Positions 36,244-49,486 are shown, counted from the first letter of the stretch. The stretch is DNA of 64,000 nucleotides from Cinclus cinclus (GCF_963662255.1 NC_085047.1:105518181-105582180); one strand, 5' to 3'. Notes: generated from the letters alone by a model not told the origin. A program made the numbers and translations.

Positions 36244-39019
36244 CACTTTGATCTTTGTTATAAGCCTTCTGTGTAGAACAAGGTCTCAATAATGCCTTTG
36301 CATCCACCAACAGGACAGTTCTTCAGATATGGCGCAGACAGATAAGAAGTTAAGGAGAGGGAGATCACTTACCAATCACTATTATGACTCTTTAGGACTT
36401 CAGCTCAATTTTTACATAAATATGGTTTGCCTGGCAGGTCTTCAGCAAAGAGAAGATGAAGAGAAAGGTTTTTGACTTCTAGTTGAATGTTTTTTACTAT
36501 ATCTTTGAGAAAACGAATTACATATTATGTAATAATATATTAAAACTAGGTAACATTAAAGAAAGTGTATTTGGAAGTAACAGCATCAAAATCAATTTAC
36601 AACTGTGGCACAGAATATGGATGTCTGCTATTCTTTGGTGTACAGTGTTTTAGCAAAAGCAGGATCAACTAAGAGGGCAAATGCTCCTGCAGAAGACTGC
36701 CATTTAGAATCTAAATTTCCAGTGGGACTTAAATACTACTGGTTTGGGAAAAAGAAACACCCAGTAGTAATTGCTTCTTCATCCAGAAACCAATTTTCTT
36801 GCAACTGCAGGTACCCTTTACACTTCTGTCCTCATGGTTATTTAGGAATTTACCCTTTGTTCCAGCTGTGACTCTTCTCTTGTAGTATTTATTTTGTATT
36901 ATTTTAGATTCTTATTTTGTAGTATTGTGTATAGGTTGTGCTCTGAAACCTTTGTGCTAGACTAGAAAGTGAAGTAGTACCTGACTGATAAACTATAAAT
37001 AATTTTTTTCAGAAAACTGTTACAATGACGACTCTTGGGTATGTTTCCTAAGTCTTCAGTTCTGAGATTGGGTAAATTGACAGCTGCAGACATAGATGTA
37101 GTAAGTGATACTCTTCCTGTAGTAAGTGATAACTTTTGCCCCTACTGTTTTTGATTTGCATATGTTATAGCTCTGATTTGATCCCTCTTATGAGTGTGTG
37201 TGTGCGTAGATATATATCTATATCTAATCTATATCTATCTATATATATCTATATCTATATCTATATCTATATCTATATCTATATCTATATCTATATCTAT
37301 ATCTATATCTATATCTATATCTATCTATATCTATATCTATATCTATCTATATATATCTATGTATCTATATCTCAATCATCCATAGGCATTTCCCGTCTGA
37401 GTAATTTTCCTTAAGTGTCTGTTCTGGTGGTATCACAGGCCATCTCCATGGAAACAACTATGATATTACAAAGAGTGAGTTGTGACATCACTAAGTGAAT
37501 CAATGAAGAGAAGGAGTGTTTGTGAATAGAAGGGAAACTTCTATAAAAAATAAGGTAGTAAATTAAAGCAAAAAATGCATGATAATATCTAGGTAGTAGA
37601 TCTATGTAATAGTGTTCAAGGGTTGTTTTTCTATCAAGAGAGTGAATTTTTTATTTTGTTATAATATGATAGCAGCCCTTTACATTAAAACACTGTCGAT
37701 CTCTTTCAACTGACAGTGTGAGCATATTTAAATCATTTATAGCTACAGTACCATATGCTGCAGTGAGTACAAAGATGCAAAATTCTCCATAGAAAATATT
37801 CTCTATCTTATGGTGACCAAAAATAGTGACTTAATTATTGATATTCTTGTCTTTATTGATATAACCTCTGACACAATTAGATTATATGAAACTTATAAAT
37901 ACAGTCACCTCTCAAGTTGCCCTTGCTTATAGAAATTTGTCGTAAGGGATACATATTTCACATACTTTCATTTGTATTTTTGCTCTATAGATTTCCTTTT
38001 TCTTTGTTCATTCTCCCCCAACTTAGAAAAAGAATTATAGCAGTAGAAATAAATTCTTTTTCTCATGATCTCCTGAAAATCAGCAGATTCTTTTATAGGT
38101 ATTTCAAACATTCATTTACTTTTCACCTAATTAATTAAAGCTTTCTTTAGCAGTCATTATTTTACCATGTGCACTTTTCAGAATTGGACGTTTGTGAAAA
38201 CTGCTCAGAACCACAACAGTTGCATCATATATTCATTACTGTCCTGAACACAGCAAGTCTTTTATCTGTTTATATTTCATATATGAAATTCACGTCAGTT
38301 CTGTCTGAAAAAAGTAGCTCCTAATTTCAGTATCAAAGAATGTAAAAAATTATTATTATGTTTTTTTTACCCAAGGCATATTTTAATCAAAGTTTGGCAG
38401 TAGAAATCATTAAAGCTCCCTTAAATTCTACTCCAAAATTGTTCATCTGGATGTCCAGAGCAAGTCATGCATGATTTTTAATCATTATCAGGTGCCAGAA
38501 GACAGTCCAGAAGAGAATTATTTGATTGCTTTTTGCTTATGGCTATATCCTTCAGTGTATTCCAGGAAGTTTGCAAAAGATTTGTTGCTCTATAACAGAA
38601 AGAAACACCAGTTCCTTAATCCCTTATATTTGTCATTTATAGCTCTGTAAATGGTATTTAGAACTGTGACATGAATAAGCAATGACTTTTACTTTGAGAA
38701 TTGTTTTGCCGATGTCCATTGTGGCATTATCCTTTCTGTACCTGATGACTGAAAAATAAGGATTCCAAGGGACAGCAAAAGCAATATAAGTTGCACCAGT
38801 GTGTCAGCAAGTACATCTATTGCAAGGTGAGGGAAAGCAGCAGGCTGCAGCCTGAAATGGGTATGTTCTGAAAACATGTCAAGCTAAATATCCTTCTGGA
38901 TGTAACCCATCCATTTTAGGTTAAGCTGCAGAGAAAGTATATTTCCAGAAGGTGGACAATGCCCTTTAGGGATTATTGGAATACAGGGAATATTGCAGTG
39001 GGACACCATTATGAGAGTT
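36244..39019. other. A+T-rich DNA without a recognised gene
   Basis: Unique-looking DNA except for the TATATC array at 37.2-37.4 kb and a 14-bp duplication (TGTAGTAAGTGATA at 37097-37110 and 37118-37131). The open frame at 36605-36871 has no motif I recognise. Confidence 0.55.
37209..37371. repeat. (TATATC)n microsatellite
   Basis: About 160 bp of TATATC/TATC units, regular in the middle (37245-37320) and mixed with TATCTA and TATATA units at the edges, preceded by a short (TG)n at 37194-37204. Overlapping frames give spurious Tyr-Ile and Ile-Ser alternations. Confidence 0.97.
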
Positions 39020-39226
39020 CTGGTGGTGAGGTGAGTGCATCCAAAGAAAAGCAATGAAACTTGTGAAGGCTCTAGAGAACAAGTTTTATGGAGAGTAGAT
39101 GAGAGAACTGGAGTTTAGCCTGGAGAATAGGAGGCTCAGATGAGACCTTATTACTGTCTACAGCTCCTTGAAAGGAGGCTGTAGTGAGGTGGATTCCTTC
39201 TCTTCCCTGAGTCCAGGACAACTATT
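39020..39226 (+). mobile_element. CR1 LINE fragment lacking its 3' end
   Basis: Plus-strand CR1 coding-region sequence: GTGAGTGCATCCAAAGAAAA, GGCTCTAGAGAACAAGTTTT, GTTTAGCCTGGAGAATAGGA, CAGCTCCTTGAAAGGAGGCT, then TTCCTTCTCTTCCCTGAGTC, where recognition stops. This corresponds to the C-terminal reverse-transcriptase region. The roughly 250 bp that should follow to the 3' tail are absent, which implies a later deletion rather than normal 5' truncation. Confidence 0.87.
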
Positions 39227-42200
39227 GGAAGCATGCTTCCTGAACCCACTCATACTAACTCATTATGTGGAGCCAAATATGTGGGCTTTGGGACAAAGGA
39301 AATTTTTGCTTCCTGTTCCAATAGTCAAATTTATCTCAGACCCCATGGTTCACTCAGATCCAGTGTGATAAAGGCAGGTTGACACGGCTCCCAGGTCCAG
39401 CCAACAGTGGCAAGTATTCCTGGTAGAGGTGCTCATCACCCACCCTCTCATGGTGTGAACATGGGCAACCATAGCAAACAGCATAAAAAGAAAGCAGTGT
39501 CTTCCCTGGCACTGCATAAAGAGGGCCAGCACAGCCTGCACAGATCTGTTCCTCCTCTCTGGCTGATCAGTTTAGGGTCACTCAGTGAAGGATACACATG
39601 CCCTAAATCTTTTGGTTCACTGGCACAGCCACATTGTCAAACACCTGGAATGTTACCACATACTCTAGTTCTCATTGCCCTATGCAGATCCCCATCCGTT
39701 TACCCAGTCATTCTCAGGCCTGCTTTTCTTTTAAGTGTTTCCTCTGACTTACTGGCCAGTCCAGCTCAAAATTTGATTGCAAAAACACATGTGTCAATGC
39801 ACAGAGATCAGAGAGGGGTCACATCAGTTTACATAGAAAGTTACTAGGAGTGATTTTAAAGAAGAAAACAAGGCAGCCTGCAGTGGTCAGATGCCTCAGT
39901 TAGACAAATGCATTGATCTGCATTTTCTCTTGCCCATCTGGACCCTCTTATTCTCTTTCCTCTCCACTTCCCATTCTTCTTTTTCCTCAATCCACACTGA
40001 TCATTCCCTTTCCTCGATCCTTGTCTCCTTCCTGGTACAAAGGCCTTCCTAAATTAAGTAGTCAGAGTTTTGCTACATCCATAGCTAAAATTCTCACTTC
40101 TATTACAGTTACTATGGCATTCTAGCCCTGTGCACAGCGAGCGACACAGCTCACACCAGCTTACCGAGGCTGTGGTAGGATGCCACATTGACACTGAGAC
40201 TTCACTCCCCAGGACATCTCCAATTCTCCCAGTTAATTACCTGTGAGGTTTGCCTGACTGCTGCCTCACCCTCCCTTAACCACCAGTGAAATCCAACCAT
40301 TTCTTATAGAGAGACCCATAACAGCTTCTTACTCCTACATCCCACAGTTTCTCATCGTCAGCTCACTTAGCTAAACTTCAGGCTGGGGCTTAGCGATGTG
40401 TCAATGCACCTAAACAAATCAGATGGGGACTCTGCAGTTGCTCTGCTTAATTTTAACTCTCTAAGGAACAGTTTTACAAATTAATGAACTTTGGGTTTGC
40501 AGCTCTTGATAAATACATTGTCTCTTTATCTTTTCATTATCACAGGGGCAAATCTGAAGTTTTCTAAATGTGCAGTGCTCTATCCATCAAATATATTCCT
40601 CTGGAAGAACTACAGTATTAACACACAGTTAAGCAGAACTGCATAAAGTATTATTATAAATGCATATATAATTCATTATTCACTGACATACAGATTTAAT
40701 TCTCCACTGCCTTATAAATAAACTTCGATGAATTATCTTCATATTTTATTCTTTAATTACTAAAAATGACTGTGCATACATATACATATATATGCACACA
40801 CCAGGAAAGAAGCAACATTCAATCAAAAAAAAAGACGTATGCCTATATTTATTTTTTTTTAATTATAGTAGACAAGGAAAGTTACTTTTCATTTATGGTG
40901 AAGTTCAATGGAGCAGTACTTTCAGACTGAGAATGATCTCAACAGTTTTTAATTTCTCGTTTTGTGTATTTTTTTTAAAAGTTAAAAAAAAATAAACATC
41001 AATTCTGTTCTTCTACAAGTAAAAAAAATGATCCCTAGCAATTAAATCTTAGTTTTACTGTTCTAGAAAAATAAGTGATACAGATAAAAAAATGTAGACT
41101 GACACACAAATCAAATGAATCAGACACTACTAATTCACTATCCTCTGCAGGACAGGTAATTTAATCAACCATTGGTTTTATATTTATTACTGAATCTGAC
41201 CTCAAAGTTTATGTCTTTATGAAAGGTTTTGCAGAGGATAAAAATATAATTGGAGTGCAACCAATGATGTTGAGTAAAGTACTAATATTTCCAATGGACT
41301 TTCTATAATTTAAATGCACAAGATTTGAAGAATAAATAAAATTAATCCTGTAGTTACTCTAAACAACTTGGAATTTTCCAAAAGGTCAGTAAGAAAATGG
41401 CAGCATCGGGTGTAGAAAAGAACACCAAGATATCAAAGGATGTTTTCGGCTTTAGCTTCAGAACATTGTGTATTTTGTAGCCTTTGGGCAGTGACTGATA
41501 GAGGTTTGCTAAGCTTACCCAAAACCTCCGAACTTAGAGATATTATTTATATTGCCATCTGTTGCACTAAAAAAAAAAAAAAAAAATCACAGTTTTCCTA
41601 ATGTCTAATTTAATTCCTCTGCTTTGAAAGTCAAATTGTTTTCTTGTCCTTCCCTGAATAAGTGAATCTCGTGGTGGCTAAATAGCTCAGCATCATTGTC
41701 TTTTTAGTCCCATTTCATATGCTAGACCATTAGCACTATCCTTATACCTTTTACGGTTTTTTTTTTATTTTTAAAGCTAAAATACATTCCTTCAACCTTT
41801 CAGAATAAGTGGTCTTACTTTTTCAACATTTTCTTTATTTTTTCCCTTTTCTGTGGACTTCCATTATTTGTAATTCTAAAAATTGTTACCCAAAGCAGAT
41901 GCAGCACACTATTAGAAGTCTTAAGTGGGACAAAGAGAACAGAAAAACATACACTTTCTATGCTCCTCGTCCAATATACTGCTGATTACACTCCAGATTA
42001 AGATTTTCCTTCTTGTATTATCTTGTATATTTTGTCTGTTCTAAGCCCAACACAATCTTAATCATTCTTATTTTAACTAAAACCTCCCACTCTTCAGTTC
42101 TTTGTGCTAGTGTTCACTAAACTTCATACTGTTCATTTTGGATGTTTTTTTCCAAATAGTTAAGATGATTTCAGATTTTAATTCTTCCCTACAAAGTGCT

Positions 42201-42892
42201 TGGAAGTCATTAACTGCAGCAGATGTAATAGATATGTTTTCTATTCAGTCAACCTGGTGTAGCAAAAATATGTACAGATTGATTCTCCACTAAATTTTTC
42301 AAATTGCATTTTCCCACCTTGACTGAAAACTACATGAAGATAGTCTTTGGAGCGGAATTTTCCACCTAATTACATACCTACTCTGGTAAATATTCAAGAT
42401 GTTTCCATACAAACATCAACATCCTTTCTGAAGAGCTGCTTTAAGTCGTCTACTGATTATTCCTTACCAATAACATTGTTATCCTGACAAACAAATAAAT
42501 AAAATTGTTTTCTGCTATTCAGTCTAAATACATCAGTTTGAGCTCTTTCCCTCACTGCCATTTCTCTATAAACTTATATTTTATTTCATAACTTATAGGA
42601 AGTTTTTTTCAGAAAACAAAATCAGACCCACTACTCTATAACTCTACTTACCCTACCTTTCTGCCTTTCTTAGTGTAAGTTGTGAATTTTTATTCCACCA
42701 GCCCTTCTCTTCTTAGAACTCTCAGTACTAATCACTAACTGTTTGGACACTTCTTGTTCCTTTAGTGCTCCAAGGAGAATTTCATCAAACCTTGCCAACT
42801 GGAATACCTCTAACATTCTTCTAACTGCTCTCTCAATACTTTTTCATATATTCCTCTTTGGATAACATGAATTTAATTAATTAAGCTCTGGT
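39227..42892. other. Mostly unique DNA without a recognised gene
   Basis: The first 600 bp (39230-39850) are less A+T-rich and hold an open plus frame of 146 codons (39407-39847). It has no recognisable domain and overlaps minus-strand frames, so I do not call it a gene. An 18-A run lies at 41569-41586. Confidence 0.5.
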
Positions 42893-43150
42893 TACAGGCA
42901 GAGCTCCTCTAGCAGAGTGTGTGGGCTGTCAGTAATGTCCCAGTCTCCTGGCAGTGGGTCAGTCCTGCTGTCACACCACTGGAGATGTGGGAGCCCACAG
43001 CCCCATGTGTCCATAAATGTCCCTCCAACACAGGGAGCAGCCACTCCCAGGCACAGGACACTCAGGCTGCTCTGTCTGTGCTGGGCACCATCTCTGGTAA
43101 CACAAAGCTCTCCGGCAGTGCCAAGTCAGGTTTCACTCCTGGTGTTTCCA
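42893..43150. other. Local G+C-rich segment, unclassified
   Basis: About 260 bp clearly richer in G+C than its surroundings, with few CpG dinucleotides. Two overlapping plus frames (42917-43156 and 42919-43260) pass through it, but neither product is recognisable. It may be an old repeat, an exon or a regulatory patch. Confidence 0.4.
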
Positions 43151-43261
43151 CTCTAGATCCTCTTTCTCCTGGTATGAATTTTCACATGGTTTATATACTT
43201 CTTACCAGGCTAATTCCTGCTTTGGATCAAAAGCCTCATAATTCTCTGATGGCTTTTTAAT

Positions 43262-45469
43262 CCTGCTGGTGGTTATCCTCCACAAGATCAATTTAAGCAA
43301 ATGGATTCAGATACATTTGAGTATTTGGTCCAGATATAAATAATACTTAATCAAATTTTCCTTTCACCAGCTTATCAAGGCAAATCATTCACCAAAGGTT
43401 GGATCGTGCAAGTACCTCACAGAATTTAACCCTAGGGTTTAGACAGATATAAAAGCCTGTCAATAAATATTCCAAGGTAGAAACCACCTAGGAAATGGAA
43501 AACTGATTTTTACAGCAATATTGCACCTGTACTGTGGTATAGATCTGCCTTATGAAGCACTCTGATTTGTCCTGATCACAGAAATGAACAGAGGCTTTTT
43601 ATTTTTCTCAGAGGGCATGTGAAGGATAATGTGCTATTAGATGCACCGCTCTACTCAAGAAGTGTTTCATGCCTATACTCTGGACAGGGCCAGAACAGCG
43701 TAGACAGTCTGAGAAACTTCAGTTCTATACACACAAAACTTATTCCTTTAACAAAGGAGCTGTGATTTTCTTCATATTTCTTTAATTCTCTTCCCTTACA
43801 CAATATTGTTTTCAGTGTCTTTTACTTTCTCTGTAAACACATTAATTTCCAGTTGATGTGCTCACATGCAGGAAGCAGGCAGGCAATCGGAGTCCTCCTC
43901 CTTTTTTACTGCATCACTCTCTATTGTTTTCATCATTAACCACTGTGCCAGGACCTTGCTGTGATCACACAATCTAATTTGTCTGTTTTTTGTTCTGTTA
44001 TTATAGTCACTGTTTCTCTGCTAGCCCACTGCTCTTAAAATAACTAATCATCCGTGCTACTTTAAATAAAAACATCACCTTTCTACATCACTCATGGACA
44101 ACAAAACAGCTTTATAGCAAGTTTATAATTTACTGCTTGATTTTTTTCAAAAACATGTTTGACTGTGCTTCTTTGTATTAAAATAGTTTAAAATTCTTAT
44201 TTTTCTATTTACAGATTATTTTTGTTTTGGATTTTTTACACTTAGGCCCTTCTTGCTTTGAAAGGATTTTTTCTTTTAATATCACCAGAGTTCTTTCAAG
44301 AATATTAGATTTTGAGCCCAAATAATTATAGAGCTCTCCTGATAAAAGTAAATTGTTTCTAACAGGGAACATTTCTATTTATATGTATTACACATGGAAT
44401 AGTTTAAAGGAAAGTTAAAAATTGATGTATTCTTTTCCTCTTTGAAGAAAAATCACGTAAGCAAAAAAGCATAAAATAAAGATTCACAGTAAAAAATTGG
44501 TATTACCTCATAATATCAGGTAAGCAAAAACTGCAGCATGACTTTGGACACTGGTATATCTGGACTCAAACTTCTGAGCCCAAGAACATCCTCATTCATT
44601 CGCCATTCTAACAGAAGAGGGAAGAACACATTGTAGTAGCTCAGAACCCAGCTGAAATCCCCCCAAAAGACCCAACCATGGAAGCAAACAAAACTAAGAA
44701 GGTAACAAAGAAAAGCAATCAGAAATTAATATATTTGCAAATTTATTATGCTCTGTAGATGATGGACTTTGACTCAGAAACTACATGTCTGAACTTTGGA
44801 CTAAGATTTTGGCCCCTCTATTGGCATTACATATCCTTGCATAATGTTATTTCAATCAATTTTTACCTGGAGCTAAATGACATTAAACATCAGTTTTGTA
44901 ACATAGAATTTAACTTCTTAGCACTGTAGAGAGAAAAAAAAATATTTAGACCATGTATGTTGCACATTAATTACTGGTCATTGCCTTTATTGATAGAGTG
45001 CAAAAGATATTAAAATAAACAATTGACTATAATGACTATATAAGGCTATATATATATGTATATATTTTTTTTAATTCAAACTTGATATTGCATGCATTTA
45101 AAATCACCATCATCCTGTGGTACAGGGTGTAAGTGCACTGTTCTGGAGAAATCATTTCACATGTGTGTCTCAGGTGAGTAAACTCAGACTGCAAGGGCCA
45201 GTTGATCTTCAGAGAATCTTTGTTCTGCAGGCATCAGTCTGCCAAAGCCCTTTGTTTTGTGATGTAGCACAAGAGAAGCTGCTTCTGCGAGCGTGGAAAG
45301 TAAAGTAAGAAGAATATGTCTTGGTTTAAGTTAATTATAACTCCGTAGAAACTCTTTGCCTTCATCTCTAGCAGAATATCACCTGAATAAAAGACGGTTT
45401 TCAAAGGTGAACATATGTATTTTGAATTTCAGAGTCTTGCTGCCTGTGGCAAAAGCACAGTTCTCTGTA
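43262..45469. other. A+T-rich DNA without a recognised gene
   Basis: No recognisable repeat family or gene. It has a short (TA)n with T run at about 45048-45071. A CAG|GTGAGT donor-like site lies at 45173/45174 and a TTCTGCAG|G acceptor-like site at about 45230. No exon structure could be built from them. Confidence 0.55.
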
Positions 45470-45562
45470 GAGGAAAAAAAGAAGTTTGTTTTCCATACCT
45501 GAGATTCTTTACAGTCCTCTGTAAAGAATCCTGTGTATGGAAAGCAGACATTTTTTTTCCTC
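45470..45562. other. 93-nt fold-back hairpin
   Basis: A long imperfect inverted repeat. The inner stem is GATTCTTTACAG (45503-45514) paired exactly with CTGTAAAGAATC (45519-45530) over a TCCT loop. After a 4-nt internal loop, TTTCCATAC (45490-45498) pairs with GTATGGAAA (45535-45543). After several mixed pairs, GAGGAAAAAAA (45470-45480) pairs with TTTTTTTCCTC (45552-45562). The arms are 45 and 44 nt with few unpaired bases. The size and shape recall a microRNA precursor or a tiny fold-back transposon remnant, but no known family was recognised and the terminal loop is small for a pre-miRNA. Strand of any transcript is unknown. Confidence 0.85.
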
Positions 45563-46080
45563 ATCTCTCTGTTCCATTGTTGTGAATAAAATTGGAAGCA
45601 TAGAACAATGTCCTAATAGTATTTTGCCCTTTGCTGATTTATTTTCACATGTTCTTTTTTTTTTTAAAGAAAAAGAAAGAAAAGAAAAAAAAATACAGGA
45701 AAATTTCAAACCATATAGAGAATGTCTTATTTTTGTTACCAAGAGAATGATAAATGGACTTGCTATTTATACGCAATAACATCTGTTTTATTTAGAATCG
45801 CCACAAGGATAATTGTGAAGAACAAAAAGAATGATGTTACTGTACCTGTGATTTCTTCATGCTATTAAAATGCACATTTCTAGATGATATTTTGGTGAGT
45901 TAATGTTTAAAAAAACCCATATCTGTGTTGAAGGATTTTTCTTTATAACAGCAATTATTTTCTTTCTCTATTTTCTTCCTTTCACACCTTTCCATGCATA
46001 ATCCATATCAAGCATATTTGTGAAACAGAAAGCGAAATGTTTTGTTATTTTCAAAGGAAAATCAATAACATAAGGATACA
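45563..46080. other. A+T-rich DNA without a recognised gene
   Basis: Holds a T run and an AAAG/AAAAG-rich patch at about 45655-45694. Nothing else recognised. Confidence 0.55.
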
Positions 46081-46235
46081 ATATCTATATCATCTGTATC
46101 TGTATCTATCTATATCTATTGATATCTATCTATCTGTATCTATATCTATATCTATCTATATCTATAATCTATATAATCTCTATATATATCATCTATATCT
46201 ATATTATCTATATCTACCTATATCCATGATCTAGA
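46081..46235. repeat. Degenerate (TATATC)n microsatellite
   Basis: About 155 bp of TATC, TATATC, TGTATC and AATCTA units. It is the same motif as the array at 37.2 kb but much more interrupted. Confidence 0.92.
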
Positions 46236-47400
46236 TCATAGGTGTAAGGATGGTCAAGAGCACTCAGAAAGATGCCTTTTTCTTCCTGCTCTGCAGAAGA
46301 TCCCACTCACCAATTCTTTCTCTCTATCCCAGAGAATGAATTATAAGTACAAAGACAGTACCATTTGGGAAGAGAAAGAGGAGCTGAAACTACACAATAT
46401 AGTATACACGTATAGTAATTATTGATCAAGAAAAAACAATTTGTATTCTCAAAATCAAGAGAAAGAAGAGTTGAAAACTATGGTTCCTGTTTCAGTGATA
46501 TCTGTAACTGTTATCAGCTGTTCTTGAGATCAACTGAAGAAGTGCCTGAGGCTAGACCAGACAAAAGGTAAAAATTCTTAGTTGCTTAGACAGACTGCTT
46601 TTTAAAAAAATCATTTTAAATAAAAATAGAAGATTTTTTTTTTTCAAAACCAAATTGCACTCAGGCAGCTGCTTATTTTTAAAACTGACTATAAAGATTC
46701 ACTATGAACTTAAATAAAAATGAAGGAAATTTAAATATCTTCAACAGACAAAACATGTACTCATTACTGAAATGCCTTTCATAATCTTCTGTATCATGCA
46801 ATCTTATTTGTATACCTTCCTAACAAGAACAGCATGCAGCAGCTGCAATTTACATGATTTTTTATTGTGTTTCCTATAGGACTGCTTAAGTAGAGATCAG
46901 CACTGACTATTGCGGAAAGTGAGTAATTTGGCTTAATATTGCAAATAACTCAGCTGGAGTCTGTGTCAGATTTATAACCCAGTATCTGGTACCTGGCTAA
47001 TACTGGCAATTACACAACCTCTTTCAAAGCTCTTGAGAGAACTTTCAAAGATGTCAAATGTGTCATATCCTGCTGAAAGGGAAGGGGGCAGAGTCTGTCT
47101 TCTATCACCCGAAACTTATCTCCAGGAAGGTACCAAGCTTATTTTCATCCCTTCTCTAGACTTTTACCACTTTCTTCCTCTTCTAGGCTTTTAAAATTTA
47201 CATCTGGAAACTATGTGCTATAGTTGAATTTCGTACAATTGTACTTTGAATGCAGCAGACTTTGCACCTGGGTTTGGTGTAGATCAGTTTTGATATTCAG
47301 CACTTAAATAATGGGTGTAAGTATACTTCTAAATGTTCAGTATGAAATATTCTTTTTTTAATTTTTTAAGTAACAAAAATATGGCCTAGAAGGGATTACT

Positions 47401-47448
47401 TTAGTGTCACAAACTGACATTACAAGTTTACCTTAGTGTCACAAACTG
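47401..47448. repeat. Near-tandem duplication of 16 bp
   Basis: TTAGTGTCACAAACTG occurs exactly at 47401-47416 and 47433-47448, 32 bp apart. Confidence 0.88.
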
Positions 47449-49203
47449 TGACTGAATGAAGAGCACAACACATCTTCCCTGATTGTAGCCTTTGGCCCAG
47501 GTCATTGCATCTATGAATTCAGGGAATCAGCTGTAAATATTTCTTCCTATTGGGCTACAGCTGCTGAACAGCTCTACAGATGGAGAGCTGCCCTATAGGT
47601 GTGCCAGAAATACATTGCATATTGCTATATTCATAGAAGTCTTCCATCTTTTACTTATCTGTTGCTCTTAAAGTTCAAGTTCACTTTACCTTTAAGTCTT
47701 TTGCCTACGTTTTATTTAATCTCTGATCATCTGTGTTTTCTTACATGCAATGCAGAAACAGTGGGAACAGAGTTACCCTCTGGTAGCTGTTATGTGCTGA
47801 GGCTGACTTTAGATGTAGGCTCAGCATGCAGCAAGGGTAAGCATCCAGCTTCAGTCACTCTGAATTACACCCTCGCTCACCTGTGGACCTCATTACCATT
47901 GCTGACCATTTAGGTACATATTCCTCCAGTAACAGACCTTTACCCTTTAGCTATTCTGGGACTATCTCATTAATTTCTACCTCTATGCTATATTTCAGGC
48001 AACAGGAACTTATTCACTCAAAAACCTCACTCAGGAAGCTTACTAAAGCAAGACACATGCAGTCTTGGGGAACTGCAACACACTGAATAGGGAAGCTTTT
48101 TTTCTTCATTCCTGCTTTGTATGTTCATGCTTTTTCATATTAAATCAAACAATATAAAAACCACAGAACAGTCAAGGTGCATGGGGTTTTTTAGCTGCCT
48201 ATTGCAAGACTTTTTGACATTTTTAATGTACTTCTTATAATTTGTTCTTACCCTTAGTAAAGTGTGAACTGAACACAGTCTGCAGACGTTAACTAGAAAG
48301 ATGTTAACTTGAGTATTCTTCCTTCACATCCCACCTTACTTAACAGGACTGTGTTATACTACAAGTATGTTATCTGGATCCATTTTTATGTTTCCTCTTT
48401 AATACTGACTCCCTTGTTATCACCTAAATGTGCATTACAGAGCTTTGAAAGAAGTGACGTAATGTACCTCATCCAAGGCCATATATACAACACAAATTAT
48501 GACCAATGTTCCCCCTTTGTACCCAATATTAATTATGTGTCCTCTGAGTGTCTCACCCTAATGTTAGATTCTTTTTCCTTCATTTTTTCTTTCTTAACTT
48601 GTAATAAGTGCCTTCTGCAAACAAATGTGAAAAGTCCACATAGTAGCAAATAATTTAGGTGGTTAATTAAATATAATACAAAATAAACATACGCTGAAGG
48701 ATTCCACAGGAATTTTTCACAACTGAAAGCTCAACTACATTTCATTTAAGATTTATGATCTCCTTACAAAACAAATTGTAGTTGATACAAATGGAAAATC
48801 AAAAGGCTTTATCAAACTCAGGCGAGTTATGTAAGCAAAAAATTAATCTAAATATACACCACAATAAAAAAACAAGCTGCAAAGTTTTATGTTTTATAGG
48901 GTACCTGCATTTCCCCATATAAATGCATCAAGAATGTGCATAAGTTACATGGACATAAAGGTTTTGTATGGTACTGTGGAAATAAAAATTCCTCACACAA
49001 AATCTAGCATTATATCACAAGAATGTTCAGATGCGAAATAGTGAGTGGAAAGACACTTCCTAATTTTTCATGATGTTTTCTATCGTCATGTGTGTTGCAT
49101 TCCTGAACAAGCCAGAGTATGGCTGTAGCTGGGAAATCAGTGTACCTGAATGAGTTCCATCTTGCTCCCAGGAAAAGGCAATTTCTCTTTTGGTTATGTC
49201 TCA

Positions 49204-49242
49204 TCATGGTTTATCTGTGTCTGTCATGGTTTATCAGTGTCT
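49204..49242. repeat. Tandem duplication of 19 bp
   Basis: TCATGGTTTATCTGTGTCT (49204-49222) is followed after one base by the same sequence with one substitution (49224-49242). Confidence 0.9.
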
Positions 49243-49486
49243 AGCTTTTGTGGCTTCCCAAACTCATCTTACAGGTAGGCCTGAGATAGAAATAGAAATA
49301 GTAAAATCTCTAGTAGGTGATTCTAATATGTCTGACTTGATTATAATCATAAATAGGTTGAAGCTGAAGTTACTACTATAGTTGGAATCTACATGTCCCT
49401 GTTGTCCTTGTAAGGAGACTTTTCACTTTGTATTAGTTTTCTTGTAGGTTTTTCTTCTACTGTTGTCTGGTGGGGCTTTTTTGTTT

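Noticed and set aside
37136..37414. Open frames of alternating Tyr-Ile or Ile-Ser
   Set aside because: Direct translation of the TATATC microsatellite.
39407..39847. 146-codon plus-strand open frame
   Set aside because: No recognisable domain, no start-context or splice support, and an overlapping minus-strand frame. Left as unclassified DNA.
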